Positions 7,259 to 16,546 are shown, counted from the first letter of the stretch. The stretch is DNA of 54,380 bases from Gammaproteobacteria bacterium (GCA_028871525.1 JAGWMX010000005.1:1-54380); one strand, 5' to 3'. The notes: generated by a model from the sequence alone, not told the origin. A program made the numbers and translations.

Positions 7259-9262
7259 GTGAAAACTCATCGGCTGCTGGTGGTGGCGGCGGTGCTGCTG
7301 GGTGCCGGCGCGGCGGCGGCGGCGCCATCGGTCGAGGATTTTGTCCGCTTGCCCGCGTTTACCGAGGTGAAGATCTCGCCGGACGGCCGGCGCATGGCGG
7401 TGGGGGTTTACCGCGACGACACCCGCGGTGTGGCGGTGCTGGATTTAGGTACGCTCAAGGTGACGGCGACCAGCAGCTTCGGCCGCGGCAACGCGATCGC
7501 CGACTTCTGGTGGGCCGGATCCAGGCGCCTGGTGTTGGCCAGCGCCGAGGACGACGGGCCGCTGCTGGCGCCGCTGCCGACCGGCGAGCTGTGGGCGCTG
7601 GACGCCGACGGCGGCTTGCCGGTCTACCTGGTCGGCTGGCGCGGCGCCACCCAGACCGGCACCCTGATCCAGCAGCACAGCCGGTACAAGGGCTTCGCCA
7701 CGCTGGTCGCGCCGCTGCCTCAAGATCCGCAGCACGTGCTGATCGCCGGCAGCCCATACCGCGAAGTCCCAACCGCCGACGGCACGGAGCTGGATTACGA
7801 CGTCAACGCCGTCAGCGAACTGCTGCGCCTGAATACCTACAATGGCAGCCGCAATGGCGTCGCCAGCGCCCCGATCCCGGGGCCGGTGACCTTCCTGACC
7901 GACGACGCGGGCCAGCCGCGTTACGCCAGCGGCGTCGACAATCAGGTGCAACGGGTCAGTTTTCGTTATCGCGACGGCCGCTGGGTTCCCCTGGATCTGC
8001 CGAACGGGAAGAGCACGGGGGTGTTGCCGCTGGCGCTGGACCGCCGCGCCAACGCAGTGGACCTGAGTGTGCCGGAGCAGGGCGGTCGGCGCTGCCTGGA
8101 ACAACAGTCTCTGATCGACGGCAAAGTGCAGACGCTGGCTTGCGACCCGCAGGCCGATCTGGACCGGGTGCTGATGGATTTCTCCGGGGCCAGTCCGCTG
8201 GCGGCGCTGTTTCTGCCGGGCGGCGTGCGCATCCAGATGCTGCAAAACGACGATCCCGACCGCCTGCTCTACGCCGCGATCGCACAGCGCTTTCCCGATG
8301 AACTTGCGGTTCCGGTGTCGCACAGCAGCGACGGCCGGCGCGTGATTTTCAAGGTCGAAAGCGACCGCGATCCGGGGCGCTGGTTCCTCTACGACCGCGA
8401 TCGCAACAGCCTACGGCTGCTGATCGAGGCGCGGCCCTGGCTGCACCCAGAGGCGATGCCGACCCGGCGGCCGATCGAATTTTCCACGAACGATAAAGCC
8501 ACCATCCACGGGTTTCTCACGCTCCCGGTCGACGCCGGGAAAAAGCCGCCGCTGGTGGTGATGCCTCACGGCGGCCCATTTTGGATTCAGGATACCTGGT
8601 TCTGGAACGACGATGCGGCGCTGTTGGCCACGCACGGCTATGCCGTGCTGCAGGTCAACTTCCGCGGCTCCGGCGGCTATGGCGAGGATTTCATCGACGC
8701 CGGCCGCTACGGCTGGGGCACGGTGATGATCGACGACATCGTTGCTGGTACCCGCTGGGCGGTGGCTCAGGGTGGCGCCGATCCCGATCGCATCTGCATC
8801 TACGGCGCCAGCTACGGCGGTTACGCCGCGCTGATGAGCGTGATCCGCTATCCGAAGCTGTTCCGCTGCGCGGTGGGTTATGCCGGCGTCTACGACCTGC
8901 GTACGCTGTTGACCGAAAGCGACATCCGGCAGTGGCAGCAGGGCCCGACTTATGTGCATGACGACGTCGGCAAGGACGCCGCCGCGCTCTACGAACAGTC
9001 GCCGATCGCCCACGTCGGTCAGATCCACGTGCCGTTGCTGCTGGTCCACGGCGAGGAGGATCAGCGTGCGCCGTTCGCGCAGGCCAAGGCGATGGCCACG
9101 GCGCTGCGCCAGGCGGGCGTGCCGGTGATTTGGGATGCGGTGCCGCAGGAAGCGCACGGCTTCTACGGGCTGGAGCATCGCGTGGCGTTCTACGACGGGT
9201 TACTGAGTTTTCTGCACCAGAACCTGGCGCCGGTGTCGACGCCCGCGTCCGCCGCCCGCTGA
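7259..9262 (+). CDS. Exported S9-family serine peptidase (prolyl oligopeptidase/acylaminoacyl-peptidase type)
   Basis: A 667-residue protein with a 20-22-residue signal peptide ending in an Ala-rich stretch, a beta-propeller-like middle, and a C-terminal alpha/beta-hydrolase domain. The catalytic triad is visible: S518 in GASYGGY, D601 in GEEDQRAP and H633 in EAHGFY. Such enzymes trim oligopeptides; with a signal peptide this one probably acts in the periplasm. The GTG start is preceded by a CAGGGGAG ribosome site. It follows cls by 19 bases and may be co-transcribed, though no functional link is evident. Confidence 0.9.
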   Translation: MKTHRLLVVAAVLLGAGAAAAAPSVEDFVRLPAFTEVKISPDGRRMAVGVYRDDTRGVAVLDLGTLKVTATSSFGRGNAIADFWWAGSRRLVLASAEDDGPLLAPLPTGELWALDADGGLPVYLVGWRGATQTGTLIQQHSRYKGFATLVAPLPQDPQHVLIAGSPYREVPTADGTELDYDVNAVSELLRLNTYNGSRNGVASAPIPGPVTFLTDDAGQPRYASGVDNQVQRVSFRYRDGRWVPLDLPNGKSTGVLPLALDRRANAVDLSVPEQGGRRCLEQQSLIDGKVQTLACDPQADLDRVLMDFSGASPLAALFLPGGVRIQMLQNDDPDRLLYAAIAQRFPDELAVPVSHSSDGRRVIFKVESDRDPGRWFLYDRDRNSLRLLIEARPWLHPEAMPTRRPIEFSTNDKATIHGFLTLPVDAGKKPPLVVMPHGGPFWIQDTWFWNDDAALLATHGYAVLQVNFRGSGGYGEDFIDAGRYGWGTVMIDDIVAGTRWAVAQGGADPDRICIYGASYGGYAALMSVIRYPKLFRCAVGYAGVYDLRTLLTESDIRQWQQGPTYVHDDVGKDAAALYEQSPIAHVGQIHVPLLLVHGEEDQRAPFAQAKAMATALRQAGVPVIWDAVPQEAHGFYGLEHRVAFYDGLLSFLHQNLAPVSTPASAAR

Positions 9263-9374
9263 CCAGCGGCTGTGACCGCCGGCGTGGCGGCGATCGCGAA
9301 ACCCACCGCGGCGCCGTCGCGTCGACGTTGCCGCGCTCGCTGCGCGGGTTCGCAACGGCGCCTCACCCCGGCGA

Positions 9375-10235
9375 TCAGCGCGGTTTTACGAACTTCAACG
9401 TCATCCGGTCGGACTCGCCGATCGCCAGGTACTTGGCTCGGTCCTGGTCGCCCAGCGCCAGCGTCGGCGGCAGCGTCCAGACGCCTTTCGGATAGTGATG
9501 GCCGTCTTTCGGGTTGGCGTTGATTTCGGCCTCGGCGACGAAGCGGAAGCCGGCCTTGGCCGCGAGTTGCTTGACATAATCCACCGGCACGTAGCCGGAC
9601 TCGGCCATCTCCGCGACGGTCTCGCCCGGCCAGCCACGGTGCTCGACCAGGCCCAGCACGCCGCCGGGTTTGAGCGCACCGTAAAAGGCGTCGAACATCT
9701 TCTGCTGATCGTCGGCGGCGATCCAGTTGTGGACGTTGCGGAAGCTCAGCACCAGGTCGGCGCTGCCCGCTGCGGCAGGCTGCCAGTGGCCGGCAGGCCC
9801 CAGTTCGGTGATCTCGATGCGGCCGTAGCGGCTTTGATCGGCGAAGCGCGCGGCGAAGGCCCGCATCGCCCGGTTTCTCGATGGCGAGACAAACAGCCCG
9901 GTGACGAAACCGGCAGCGATGTAGTGGCCGTGATCTTTCAGATACGGGGCCAGGATTTCGGCGTAGTAGCCCGGTGCCGGCCAGATCTCGACCACGGTAT
10001 CGGTCGGTTTGACGCCGAAAAAGCGCAGCGTTTCCACCGGGTGGCGATAGCGGTCGCGCGCCGTTTCGCTCGCCGGTCGCGCCGGCGACATGGCCGCCGC
10101 CGCCAGTGCGTCGGCCGGCGTGGTGCCCGCCGCCGTGGCCTGCAGCGGCGTCAGGACCAAGGCCGCGGCAGCGGCGGCGGCCAGCAACGCGCGCCGCGGC
10201 TCAGTGCGCGTGTTCGCCGTCGTGAACATGACCAT
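9375..10235 (-). CDS. Exported class I SAM-dependent methyltransferase-like protein
   Basis: A 286-residue protein with an N-terminal signal peptide (hydrophobic Ala/Leu run at residues 15-33 ending near ATAAG), then a methyltransferase-like domain: VVEIWPAPGYYAEIL in the SAM-binding position and LVLSFRNVHNW as motif IV. It resembles the predicted exported methyltransferase group COG4798. A SAM-binding fold outside the cytoplasm is odd, and activity is unproven. The ATG at 10235 lies inside the end of slyD (35-base overlap); a GAGGAGG ribosome site within slyD supports it. Its co-expression with a peptidyl-prolyl isomerase is suggested by that overlap. Confidence 0.78.
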   Translation of the reverse strand: MVMFTTANTRTEPRRALLAAAAAAALVLTPLQATAAGTTPADALAAAAMSPARPASETARDRYRHPVETLRFFGVKPTDTVVEIWPAPGYYAEILAPYLKDHGHYIAAGFVTGLFVSPSRNRAMRAFAARFADQSRYGRIEITELGPAGHWQPAAAGSADLVLSFRNVHNWIAADDQQKMFDAFYGALKPGGVLGLVEHRGWPGETVAEMAESGYVPVDYVKQLAAKAGFRFVAEAEINANPKDGHHYPKGVWTLPPTLALGDQDRAKYLAIGESDRMTLKFVKPR

Positions 10236-10677
10236 GCAACACCTCCTCGGTTGTGGCTTCGCGCACGTCGGTGACTTCGACGGTGAAGTGCAGGCGCTGA
10301 CCCGCCAGCGGGTGATTGCCGTCGACGGTGACGGTGTCGCCGGCGACGGCCGTGATCACCACGGTCAGCGGGCCGCGGCTGGATTCGGCGGAAAAGCGCA
10401 TGCCCGGCGCCAGCTCCATTTCCGGGAACTGACCGCGCGGCACCTGCTGCACCAGGTTCGGAATGTGCGGTCCATAACCGTCTTCGGCGGCGATGTCGAC
10501 CTCGAAGCTGTCGCCGGGTTCGCGGCCTTCCATGGCCCGCTCCAGCCCCGGCACGATGTTGCCGCCGCCGTGCAGATAGGCCAGCGGTTCGCCGTCGGCG
10601 GAGGCGTCAAGCTCGTGTCCGGATTCGTCGGTAAGCCGGTAGCGGAAATAGGCGACGCAGCGGGGTGCGATCTGCAT
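10201..10677 (-). CDS. slyD: FKBP-type peptidyl-prolyl cis-trans isomerase, SlyD-like
   Basis: A 158-residue FKBP domain with the SlyD arrangement: an N-terminal FKBP half (YFRYRLTDESG, then HGGGNIVPGLE) interrupted by the insert-in-flap chaperone domain, which ends around DGNHPLAGQ, a SlyD hallmark. The C-terminus is short and His-rich (HGHVHDGEHAH), consistent with Ni2+ or Zn2+ binding, but lacks the long Cys/His tail of E. coli SlyD. It acts as a cytoplasmic prolyl isomerase and chaperone. Its 3' end overlaps the following methyltransferase gene by 35 bases. A TAGCAT hexamer about 30 bases upstream of the start could serve as -10. Confidence 0.9.
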   Translation of the reverse strand: MQIAPRCVAYFRYRLTDESGHELDASADGEPLAYLHGGGNIVPGLERAMEGREPGDSFEVDIAAEDGYGPHIPNLVQQVPRGQFPEMELAPGMRFSAESSRGPLTVVITAVAGDTVTVDGNHPLAGQRLHFTVEVTDVREATTEEVLHGHVHDGEHAH

Positions 10678-10785
10678 AAAACGTTCTCGACCGAAGGTGG
10701 TTCCATGCTAGCCCATTGCGGCGCATAAGTCGTCCGCGGCACACTGGCAATGGCGTACCGCGCGCGGCGATGACGGGAGCAGGCG

Positions 10786-11109
10786 GTGAGCGGCAGCGGT
10801 TCTGACGGCAGCGTTGCGGCCGGCTTTCTGTGGATGCTGTTGATCTCGGTGCTGTTGTTTTGGCTGCCGGGGCTCGGCGCCCTGATCGCCGGCGTCGTCG
10901 GCGGGCGCGCCGCCGGCGGGGTCGGCAACGCGATTCTGGCGGCGCTGCTGCCGGCGCTGCTGTTGGCGCTGGCATTCTTCGTTTTCGGTGCGGCGCTGAC
11001 CGGGCTGATGGTGATCGGCTTCATCGCCGGCGCCGGCGTCGGCGCCATGGTCCTGACCCACGTCGGTTTTCTGTTGCTCGGGGCCATCGTCGGCGGGCTG
11101 CTGGCCTAG
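10786..11109 (+). CDS. Small glycine-rich membrane protein, unknown function
   Basis: A 107-residue protein that is almost entirely hydrophobic, with about three transmembrane segments (residues 12-40, 46-70 and 72-105) rich in Gly and Ala. I do not recognise a family with confidence. The GTG start has a GGGAGCAGG ribosome site upstream. It is followed after 30 bases by the DUF900-type hydrolase on the same strand, so the two may form an operon; whether it helps anchor or transport anything is unknown. Confidence 0.6.
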   Translation: MSGSGSDGSVAAGFLWMLLISVLLFWLPGLGALIAGVVGGRAAGGVGNAILAALLPALLLALAFFVFGAALTGLMVIGFIAGAGVGAMVLTHVGFLLLGAIVGGLLA

Positions 11110-11139
11110 CGCGCCGGTGGTGGCGCGGAGGGTTGAGGC

Positions 11140-12192
11140 ATGCGCATTTACTTCGGCACCAATCGCGATCCGGACGATCCGCAGCGGCCGAGCGGTTTCG
11201 GCACCCGTTTTTCGCGTCAGGGGCTGACCGATCTGCGCTTCGGCTGGGCCGATTTCGCCGCCGGACAGACCCGCGATTACGCGCTGTACGTCGCTGCCGA
11301 GAAGCTGGCGGTTGAGCCGCAACGGGCGGCGGTCGGCGATCTGTCCGCGCAGGTGCTGGGTAGCCGCGAAGTGTTCGAGCAGACGCGCCGGGAGCTGGTC
11401 GAGCGCGGCTGCGACTGCGTGATCTACATTCATGGTTTCGATGTCACCTTCGCCGACGCATTGCGTCGCACCGCTGAGCTGCAAGCCTTCTACGCCGGCC
11501 GGCCGATGGTCTGGTGCGTGTTTTCCTGGCCTTCGGACGGCAGCCTGCTGCCGTTCAAGGCTTACGCTTCCGACCGCGACGACGCCCGCGCTTCCGGCGT
11601 GGCGCTGGGTCGCGGCTTGCTGAAGCTGGCGGACTTCCTGCGGGCGACGTCGCCCGCCGATTACTGCAGCGGCGGCCTGCACGTCCTTGCCCACAGCATG
11701 GGTGTTTACGCGCTGCGCTGGGCGCTGCAGGCGATCCGAACGCAGACGCCGTCACTGCGGCGGCTGTTCGATCAGATCCTGCTGTTCGGCGCCGACGAGG
11801 ACGACGATGCTTTCGAATGCGATCACAAGCTGGCGCTGCTGCCGGATCTGGCGCGGCGCGTGAGCGTATACGTCAACCCCGGCGACCTGGCGCTGGTGAC
11901 CTCCGAGCTGACCAAGGGCAATCCGGACCGGCTCGGCGCCGGCGGTCCGCGCAACGCCCGCGCGCTGCCGGACAAGGTGTCGGTGATCGACGTCGAGCGG
12001 ATCGAGGATTTCGCTCAGGATCCGACCGGGCACCAGTACTATCGCTTGCTGCAGCCGGTGCGCGGCGACGCGCTGGCGGTGTTCGCCGGCGCGCCGGCCG
12101 GCGACATCCCCGGCCGCGAGTACCTGCCGGAGCGCCGGGCCTTCGGCTTGCTGCCGGCGGCACCGCCAAAGCGCCGGCGGGTGAAGGCTTAG
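11140..12192 (+). CDS. Alpha/beta hydrolase of DUF900 type
   Basis: A 350-residue cytoplasmic protein with the DUF900 layout: an N-terminal FGTNRDP start, the oxyanion-hole HGFD at residues 98-101, an FSWPSDG block, and the nucleophile elbow AHSMG with S186. The FGADEDDDAF block after the elbow is the usual acid region. Members are predicted esterases or lipases; few have been characterised. No signal peptide is seen. It sits behind the small membrane protein and ahead of the his operon, with a 179-base gap before hisB. Confidence 0.8.
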   Translation: MRIYFGTNRDPDDPQRPSGFGTRFSRQGLTDLRFGWADFAAGQTRDYALYVAAEKLAVEPQRAAVGDLSAQVLGSREVFEQTRRELVERGCDCVIYIHGFDVTFADALRRTAELQAFYAGRPMVWCVFSWPSDGSLLPFKAYASDRDDARASGVALGRGLLKLADFLRATSPADYCSGGLHVLAHSMGVYALRWALQAIRTQTPSLRRLFDQILLFGADEDDDAFECDHKLALLPDLARRVSVYVNPGDLALVTSELTKGNPDRLGAGGPRNARALPDKVSVIDVERIEDFAQDPTGHQYYRLLQPVRGDALAVFAGAPAGDIPGREYLPERRAFGLLPAAPPKRRRVKA

Positions 12193-12371
12193 CGTCAGCG
12201 AAAACCGTGCCCTGTGCTATTGAAACGGCCATTGCGCCGTGCGATTCATACGCCGTGCCGGCGGCAAGGCCCGCACGGCGCTCAAACATTTGATGGCCGC
12301 TGCAATAACAGGCCCTGGGCATTACGCGTTATCCTGCGCGCCCCGGATATTCCATCGACAGCCGATCCAGC

Positions 12372-12962
12372 GTGGCCCGTACCGCCGTCGTCGCCCGCGA
12401 AACCCGCGAGACGCAGATCCGCCTCGAGCTCGATCTCGACGGCAGCGGTCGCGCACAGCTTGCCACCGGGCTGCCGTTTCTCGATCACATGCTCGAGCAG
12501 GTGGCGCGGCACGGCCTGTTCGATTTGACGATCCAGGCGCGCGGCGACCTGCACGTCGACGCCCACCATACCGTCGAGGACGTCGGTATCAGCTTCGGCC
12601 AGGCGCTGCAGCACGCGCTCGGCGACAAGGCCGGCATCAACCGCTACGGCCACGCCTACGTGCCGCTGGACGAAGCGCTGTCGCGCGTGGTGATCGACTG
12701 CTCCGGGCGGCCCGGACTGAAATGGTTCGTTGAATTCCCGCGCGCATACATCGGCGAGTTCGACGTCGATCTGTTGCGCGAGTTCTTCCAGGGTCTGGTC
12801 AACCACGCCAAGCTGACCGTGCACATCGACAACCTGCGCGGCCGCAACGCGCATCACATCGCCGAGACCGTGTTCAAGGCTTTCGGTCGCGCACTGCGGC
12901 AGGCGGTTGCGCACGACTCCCGCGCCGGCGGCACCACGCCGTCGACCAAGGGCGTTCTGTAA
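12372..12962 (+). CDS. hisB: Imidazoleglycerol-phosphate dehydratase
   Basis: A 196-residue monofunctional dehydratase, converting imidazole-glycerol phosphate to imidazole-acetol phosphate in histidine synthesis. The paired metal-binding blocks are present: HHTVED near residue 60 and HHIAE in the second half, plus the conserved C-terminal end STKGVL. There is no histidinol-phosphatase domain, unlike the fused HisB of enterobacteria. The GTG start is chosen because [15 protein letters not shown] aligns with the family N-terminus; there is no clear Shine-Dalgarno sequence. It is the first gene of the his run in this window. Confidence 0.95.
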   Translation: MARTAVVARETRETQIRLELDLDGSGRAQLATGLPFLDHMLEQVARHGLFDLTIQARGDLHVDAHHTVEDVGISFGQALQHALGDKAGINRYGHAYVPLDEALSRVVIDCSGRPGLKWFVEFPRAYIGEFDVDLLREFFQGLVNHAKLTVHIDNLRGRNAHHIAETVFKAFGRALRQAVAHDSRAGGTTPSTKGVL

Positions 12963-12986
12963 CCGCGCTCGCACCGAGGCGCTGCG

Positions 12987-13625
12987 ATGTCGTCCATCGG
13001 CGTGATCGATTACGGCATGGGCAACCTGCACTCGCTGGCCAAGGCGCTGGAGCGGGTGGCCGGCAACCTGCGCGTGGAAGTCAGCCCGGATCCGGTCAAG
13101 CTGGCCAAGTGCAACCGCCTGGTGCTGCCCGGCGTCGGCGGTGTCCGCGCCTGCATGAACGAGCTCAGGCGGCTGGAGCTGGCGCAGTTCGTGGTCGAGG
13201 CCGCGCGCAAGGTGCCGCTGCTCGGCGTCTGTCTGGGGATGCAGGTGCTGTTCGAACGCAGCCAGGAGAACGAAGGTGTCGACGCCCTGGGTCTGCTGCC
13301 CGGCAGCGTGGTGCGTTTCCCCGATCCGCCGCCCGCCGCGCCGCCGCCGCGGCTGAAGGTGCCGCACGTGGGCTGGAATCGGGTGGTGCAGACGCAGCCG
13401 CATCCGCTGTGGGAAGCGGTGGCCGACGGCAGCTGGTTTTACTTTGTGCACAGCTACTACGCGGCGCCGCGGCTGCCGCGCCACACGCTCGGCGAGGCCG
13501 AATACGGCCGCCGTTTCGCCGCCGTAATCGGCCGCGACAACGTCGTCGGCGTGCAATTCCACCCGGAAAAAAGCCAGGCGGCAGGGCTGCAGCTGTTGGC
13601 CAACTTTGTCGCCTGGCAACCCTGA
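12987..13625 (+). CDS. hisH: Imidazole glycerol phosphate synthase, glutamine amidotransferase subunit
   Basis: A 212-residue class I glutaminase that feeds ammonia to HisF. The catalytic Cys is C82 in the GVCLGMQ elbow, and the His-Glu pair is in FHPEKS near the C-terminus. The N-terminal DYGMGNLHS block is typical. It lies 24 bases after hisB with a GAGG ribosome site, and 126 bases before hisA. Confidence 0.95.
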   Translation: MSSIGVIDYGMGNLHSLAKALERVAGNLRVEVSPDPVKLAKCNRLVLPGVGGVRACMNELRRLELAQFVVEAARKVPLLGVCLGMQVLFERSQENEGVDALGLLPGSVVRFPDPPPAAPPPRLKVPHVGWNRVVQTQPHPLWEAVADGSWFYFVHSYYAAPRLPRHTLGEAEYGRRFAAVIGRDNVVGVQFHPEKSQAAGLQLLANFVAWQP

Positions 13626-13751
13626 GTGCGGGCTTGCCAGCGCCGCCGCTTTCCGGCAGATTGCACAGGGTAGACAATCCGTTGACACAAAATCCGGCAT
13701 CGAAAGCCGATAAATCCAGTCGCCCGTCCCAAGCCGACCGCACCGGTTCAA

Positions 13752-14477
13752 ATGCTGCTGATCCCCGCCATTGATCTGAAGAACGGCGTCTGTGTGCGTC
13801 TGCGCCAGGGCCGCATGGACGACGTCACCGTGTTTTCCAAGGATCCGGTCGCCACCGCCAAGCGCTGGGTCGATGAAGGCGCACAGCGCCTGCATCTGGT
13901 CGATCTGGACGGGGCGGTCCGCGGCAGCCCGGTCAACCTGAAGGTGATCGAGGCGATCGCCGCCGCCGTCGGCGAGGTGCCGGTGCAGGCCGGCGGCGGC
14001 GTGCGCGACGAGGAAACCGTGCAGCGTTTCCTCGACGCCGGCGTCAGTTTCGTGATCATCGGCACCAAGGCGATCAACGCGCCGCACTTCCTGCGCGACC
14101 TGTGCCTGGAATATCCGCGCCGGATCGTGGTGGCGATCGACACCCGCGATGGCCGGGTGGCGGTGGACGGCTGGGCCAAGCTGTCGGCGCACGATGCGCT
14201 GGAGATGGCCCGGCACTGCGAGCGCGACGGCGTCGAGGCGATCATCCACACCGACATCGGCCGCGACGGCATGATGGCGGGCTTCAACGCCGAGGCCACC
14301 CGCGAACTGGCGCGCAGCGTCAACACGCCGGTGATCGCCTCCGGCGGCGTTTCGCGGGTGGAAGATCTGTCCACGCTGCGGCAGCTGGAGGCCGACGGCG
14401 TGATCGGCTGTGTGATCGGCCGTGCGCTGTACGAAGGCAAATTGAAGTTCGGCGAATGCCTGAAGGCGGTGGCATAA
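13752..14477 (+). CDS. hisA: Phosphoribosylformimino-5-aminoimidazole carboxamide ribotide isomerase
   Basis: A 241-residue TIM barrel catalysing the Amadori rearrangement of ProFAR to PRFAR. The two catalytic aspartates are in place: D8 in IPAIDLK and D130 in VAIDTRDG. The phosphate-binding GGGVR and ASGGVS blocks are also present. The 126-base gap from hisH is wide for this operon and contains no gene. Confidence 0.95.
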   Translation: MLLIPAIDLKNGVCVRLRQGRMDDVTVFSKDPVATAKRWVDEGAQRLHLVDLDGAVRGSPVNLKVIEAIAAAVGEVPVQAGGGVRDEETVQRFLDAGVSFVIIGTKAINAPHFLRDLCLEYPRRIVVAIDTRDGRVAVDGWAKLSAHDALEMARHCERDGVEAIIHTDIGRDGMMAGFNAEATRELARSVNTPVIASGGVSRVEDLSTLRQLEADGVIGCVIGRALYEGKLKFGECLKAVA

Positions 14478-14592
14478 CCGGCGGCATGTGCGCCTGTCGG
14501 AAGTGGCAGCGAGCCGCGTCCGTGCCTTTGCTCCCGCCGCGCTGCCGCCAAACCCCGACCGCCCGCTTCCGATCGCCGACCGTCAACAGCCC

Positions 14593-15375
14593 ATGCTCGC
14601 CAAACGCATCATCCCCTGCCTCGACATCGACGCCGGCCGCGTGGTCAAAGGCGTGCGCTTCGAAGCTCTGACCGACGCCGGGGATCCGGTGGAGGTGGCG
14701 CGGCGCTACGACGCCCAGGGCGCAGACGAGCTGGTATTTCTGGACATCACCGCCAGCGCCGAGGATCGGCCGACGCTGTTCAAGGTGGTCGAGGCGGTGG
14801 CCACCGCGATCTACATCCCGCTGACGGTCGGCGGCGGCGTGCGTTCTTGTGCCGACGTACGCGCGTTGCTGTCGGCCGGCGCCGACAAGGTGTCGATCAA
14901 CACCGCCGCAGTGTTGGATCCGGATTTCGTCACCGAGGCCGGCGAGCGCTACGGCGTGCAGTGCATCGTGGTGGCGATCGACGCCAGGCGCGCCAGGCCG
15001 CGCAAGAAAGGCGTACCGGAGTCGCCGCACTGGGAGGTGTATACCCACGGCGGCCGCAAGGCGACCGGCATCGACGCCGTCGAATGGGCCGCGACGATGG
15101 CGGCCAAGGGCGCCGGCGAGCTGCTGGTGACCAGCATGGATCGCGACGGCACCAAGGCCGGCTACGACGTCGAGCTGCTAAGTGCAATCTGCAGCGAGGT
15201 GCCGGTGCCGGTCATCGCCTCCGGCGGCGTCGGCAGCCTCGAACACCTTTATGAGGGCTTGACGCAGGGTGGCGCCGATGCGGTACTGGCGGCCAGTATT
15301 TTTCATCATTGCACCTATACCGTCGGCCAGGCCAAGGCGTTTCTGGCGGAGCGCGGCGTGGAGGTGCGGCGGTGA
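14593..15375 (+). CDS. hisF: Imidazole glycerol phosphate synthase, cyclase subunit
   Basis: A 260-residue TIM barrel that closes the imidazole ring with HisH-derived ammonia. D11 in IPCLDID and D130 in VAIDARR are the catalytic pair; GGGVRS and ASGGVGS bind phosphate. The ATG at 14593 was chosen over upstream in-frame codons because [11 protein letters not shown] is the universal HisF start. Its stop overlaps the hisE start by 4 bases (GTGA). Confidence 0.96.
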   Translation: MLAKRIIPCLDIDAGRVVKGVRFEALTDAGDPVEVARRYDAQGADELVFLDITASAEDRPTLFKVVEAVATAIYIPLTVGGGVRSCADVRALLSAGADKVSINTAAVLDPDFVTEAGERYGVQCIVVAIDARRARPRKKGVPESPHWEVYTHGGRKATGIDAVEWAATMAAKGAGELLVTSMDRDGTKAGYDVELLSAICSEVPVPVIASGGVGSLEHLYEGLTQGGADAVLAASIFHHCTYTVGQAKAFLAERGVEVRR

Positions 15376-15719
15376 GCCGCGAGCAGGAGTCGCTGGCAGT
15401 GCTGGTGCGGCTGCAGCGGCGCATCGAAAACCGGCTCGGGGGCGATCCGAACCAATCCTATGTCGCCGCACTCTATAGGGGTGGCCTCGATCGGATTTTG
15501 CAGAAACTCGGCGAAGAAGCCGTCGAGGTGTTGATCGCCGGCAAAAACGCCGACGATGACGCGCTGGTGCGGGAAATGGCCGATCTGTGGTTTCATAGCC
15601 TGCTTTTGCTGTCCGCACGCGGACTCGAGGTGCAGGCGGTGGCTGCCGAGTTGGCGCAGCGGGAAGGCCGCTCGGGGCTGGCCGAAAAAGCCGCGCGCGA
15701 TCTCACCGGCCGTAAATGA
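15372..15719 (+). CDS. hisE: Phosphoribosyl-ATP pyrophosphohydrolase
   Basis: A 115-residue MazG-like all-alpha enzyme, the second step of histidine synthesis. The metal-binding EEAVE helix ([12 protein letters not shown]) and the later E-MADL helix are present. It starts with GTG inside the hisF stop, so translation is coupled. A hisI (phosphoribosyl-AMP cyclohydrolase) gene, usually between hisF and hisE or fused to hisE, is absent here: hisE is a stand-alone domain. Association of hisE with tatABC, as seen downstream, is known from other gammaproteobacteria. Confidence 0.93.
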   Translation: MSREQESLAVLVRLQRRIENRLGGDPNQSYVAALYRGGLDRILQKLGEEAVEVLIAGKNADDDALVREMADLWFHSLLLLSARGLEVQAVAAELAQREGRSGLAEKAARDLTGRK

Positions 15720-15732
15720 ACGGCCATCAAGC

Positions 15733-15749
15733 GCCGCCCGTCGGGCGGC
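15733..15749 (+). other. GC hairpin just before the tatA ribosome site
   Basis: GCCGCCC at 15733-15739 and GGGCGGC at 15743-15749 make a 7-bp stem with a 3-base loop, ending 2 bases before the GGAAGGAGAT ribosome site of tatA. No T-run follows, so it is not an intrinsic terminator. It may set the balance between hisE and tatA expression, or protect the tat mRNA 5' end. Confidence 0.35.
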
Positions 15750-15762
15750 AGGAAGGAGATTC

Positions 15763-15993
15763 ATGGGTACCTGGAGCATCTGGCACTGGCTGATCCTGCT
15801 GTTGATCGTGCTCGCCGTATTCGGCACCAAGAAGCTGGTCAATGCCGGTTCGGACCTGGGTGCGGCGGTGCGCAATTTCAAGAAAGCCATGCACGAAGGC
15901 GAACAGGAGGCCAAGGCTGCCGGCGAAAAGCCGGCGATCGAAGGCCAGGCCACCGTGGTGCCGGAAGCCGAAAAACCGCAGCAGAAGGTTTAG
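15763..15993 (+). CDS. tatA: Sec-independent translocase subunit TatA
   Basis: A 76-residue protein: an N-terminal transmembrane helix (W[17 protein letters not shown]), the conserved FG-T-K-K-L hinge, an amphipathic helix with the [12 protein letters not shown] block, and a charged tail. TatA polymerises to form the passage for folded twin-arginine proteins. A strong AAGGAG ribosome site precedes the ATG. The gap to tatB is 211 bases, longer than in most tat operons. Confidence 0.95.
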   Translation: MGTWSIWHWLILLLIVLAVFGTKKLVNAGSDLGAAVRNFKKAMHEGEQEAKAAGEKPAIEGQATVVPEAEKPQQKV

Positions 15994-16204
15994 CGTCGGC
16001 TCTACATTAGGTTTTTACGTTGGTCGCTGCGTCGGGGGCGCGGTTGTGCGGCGTGGCAGGAGTGGCGATGGTGATAGCGTCAGCGCGGCGGCAATGCGCG
16101 GGAGTGGGCCGTGCGCAGCGGGCTTGTGGTCCCCGGTCCGCGGCCGGTGCCGTACTCTGCGGCGTTGCCGGACCCGCACGGCAATGATCCAAGCCAGGCC
16201 CTAG

Positions 16205-16546
16205 ATGTTCGACATAAGCTTCTCGGAGTTGCTGGTGGTGCTGATGGTGGCGCTGGTGGTGCTCGGCCCGGAGAAGCTGCACGGCATCGTGCGCACGGTC
16301 GGCCGCTGGAGCGGGAAAGCGCGCGTTTACCTGAACAATCTGACCGCCGAACTCGAGCGCGAGACGCAGGCCGCCGAACTCAAGAAACAGTTCACCGATG
16401 CCCACCGCATTCTGCGCGAGGGCGCCGACTCCACCCGTGCGGCGGCGCAGGAGGCGGCCGCTGCGGTGAAGCCGGATCAGCCGCCGGCCGATACGCCGGC
16501 CGCCAGCGGCGAGGCGGAGTCCGGGCAAGACCGTGCCGGACACTAA
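16205..16546 (+). CDS. tatB: Sec-independent translocase subunit TatB
   Basis: A 113-residue protein with the MFDISFSELL start, one N-terminal helix, the V-L-G-P-E-K-L hinge (Glu in the membrane, typical of TatB) and a long charged amphipathic region. TatB with TatC binds twin-arginine signals. Its 3' end overlaps tatC by 14 bases. Confidence 0.95.
   Translation: MFDISFSELLVVLMVALVVLGPEKLHGIVRTVGRWSGKARVYLNNLTAELERETQAAELKKQFTDAHRILREGADSTRAAAQEAAAAVKPDQPPADTPAASGEAESGQDRAGH

Noticed and set aside
13682-13710. Perfect TTGACA upstream of hisA
   Set aside because: The best -10 (GATAAA) is 21 bases away, beyond the 16-18 base range, and the site is inside a his operon. An internal promoter is possible but not supported.
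12282-14249. Long minus-strand open frame opposite hisB, hisH and hisA
   Set aside because: It is exactly antisense to three well-conserved his genes, has Gln/His/Arg-rich low-complexity translation and no recognisable domain. High GC removes stop codons on the opposite strand.
15994-16204. Possible extra gene in the long tatA-tatB gap
   Set aside because: The only frames run into tatB out of phase and show no conserved motif; no HisI remnant could be read in any frame.
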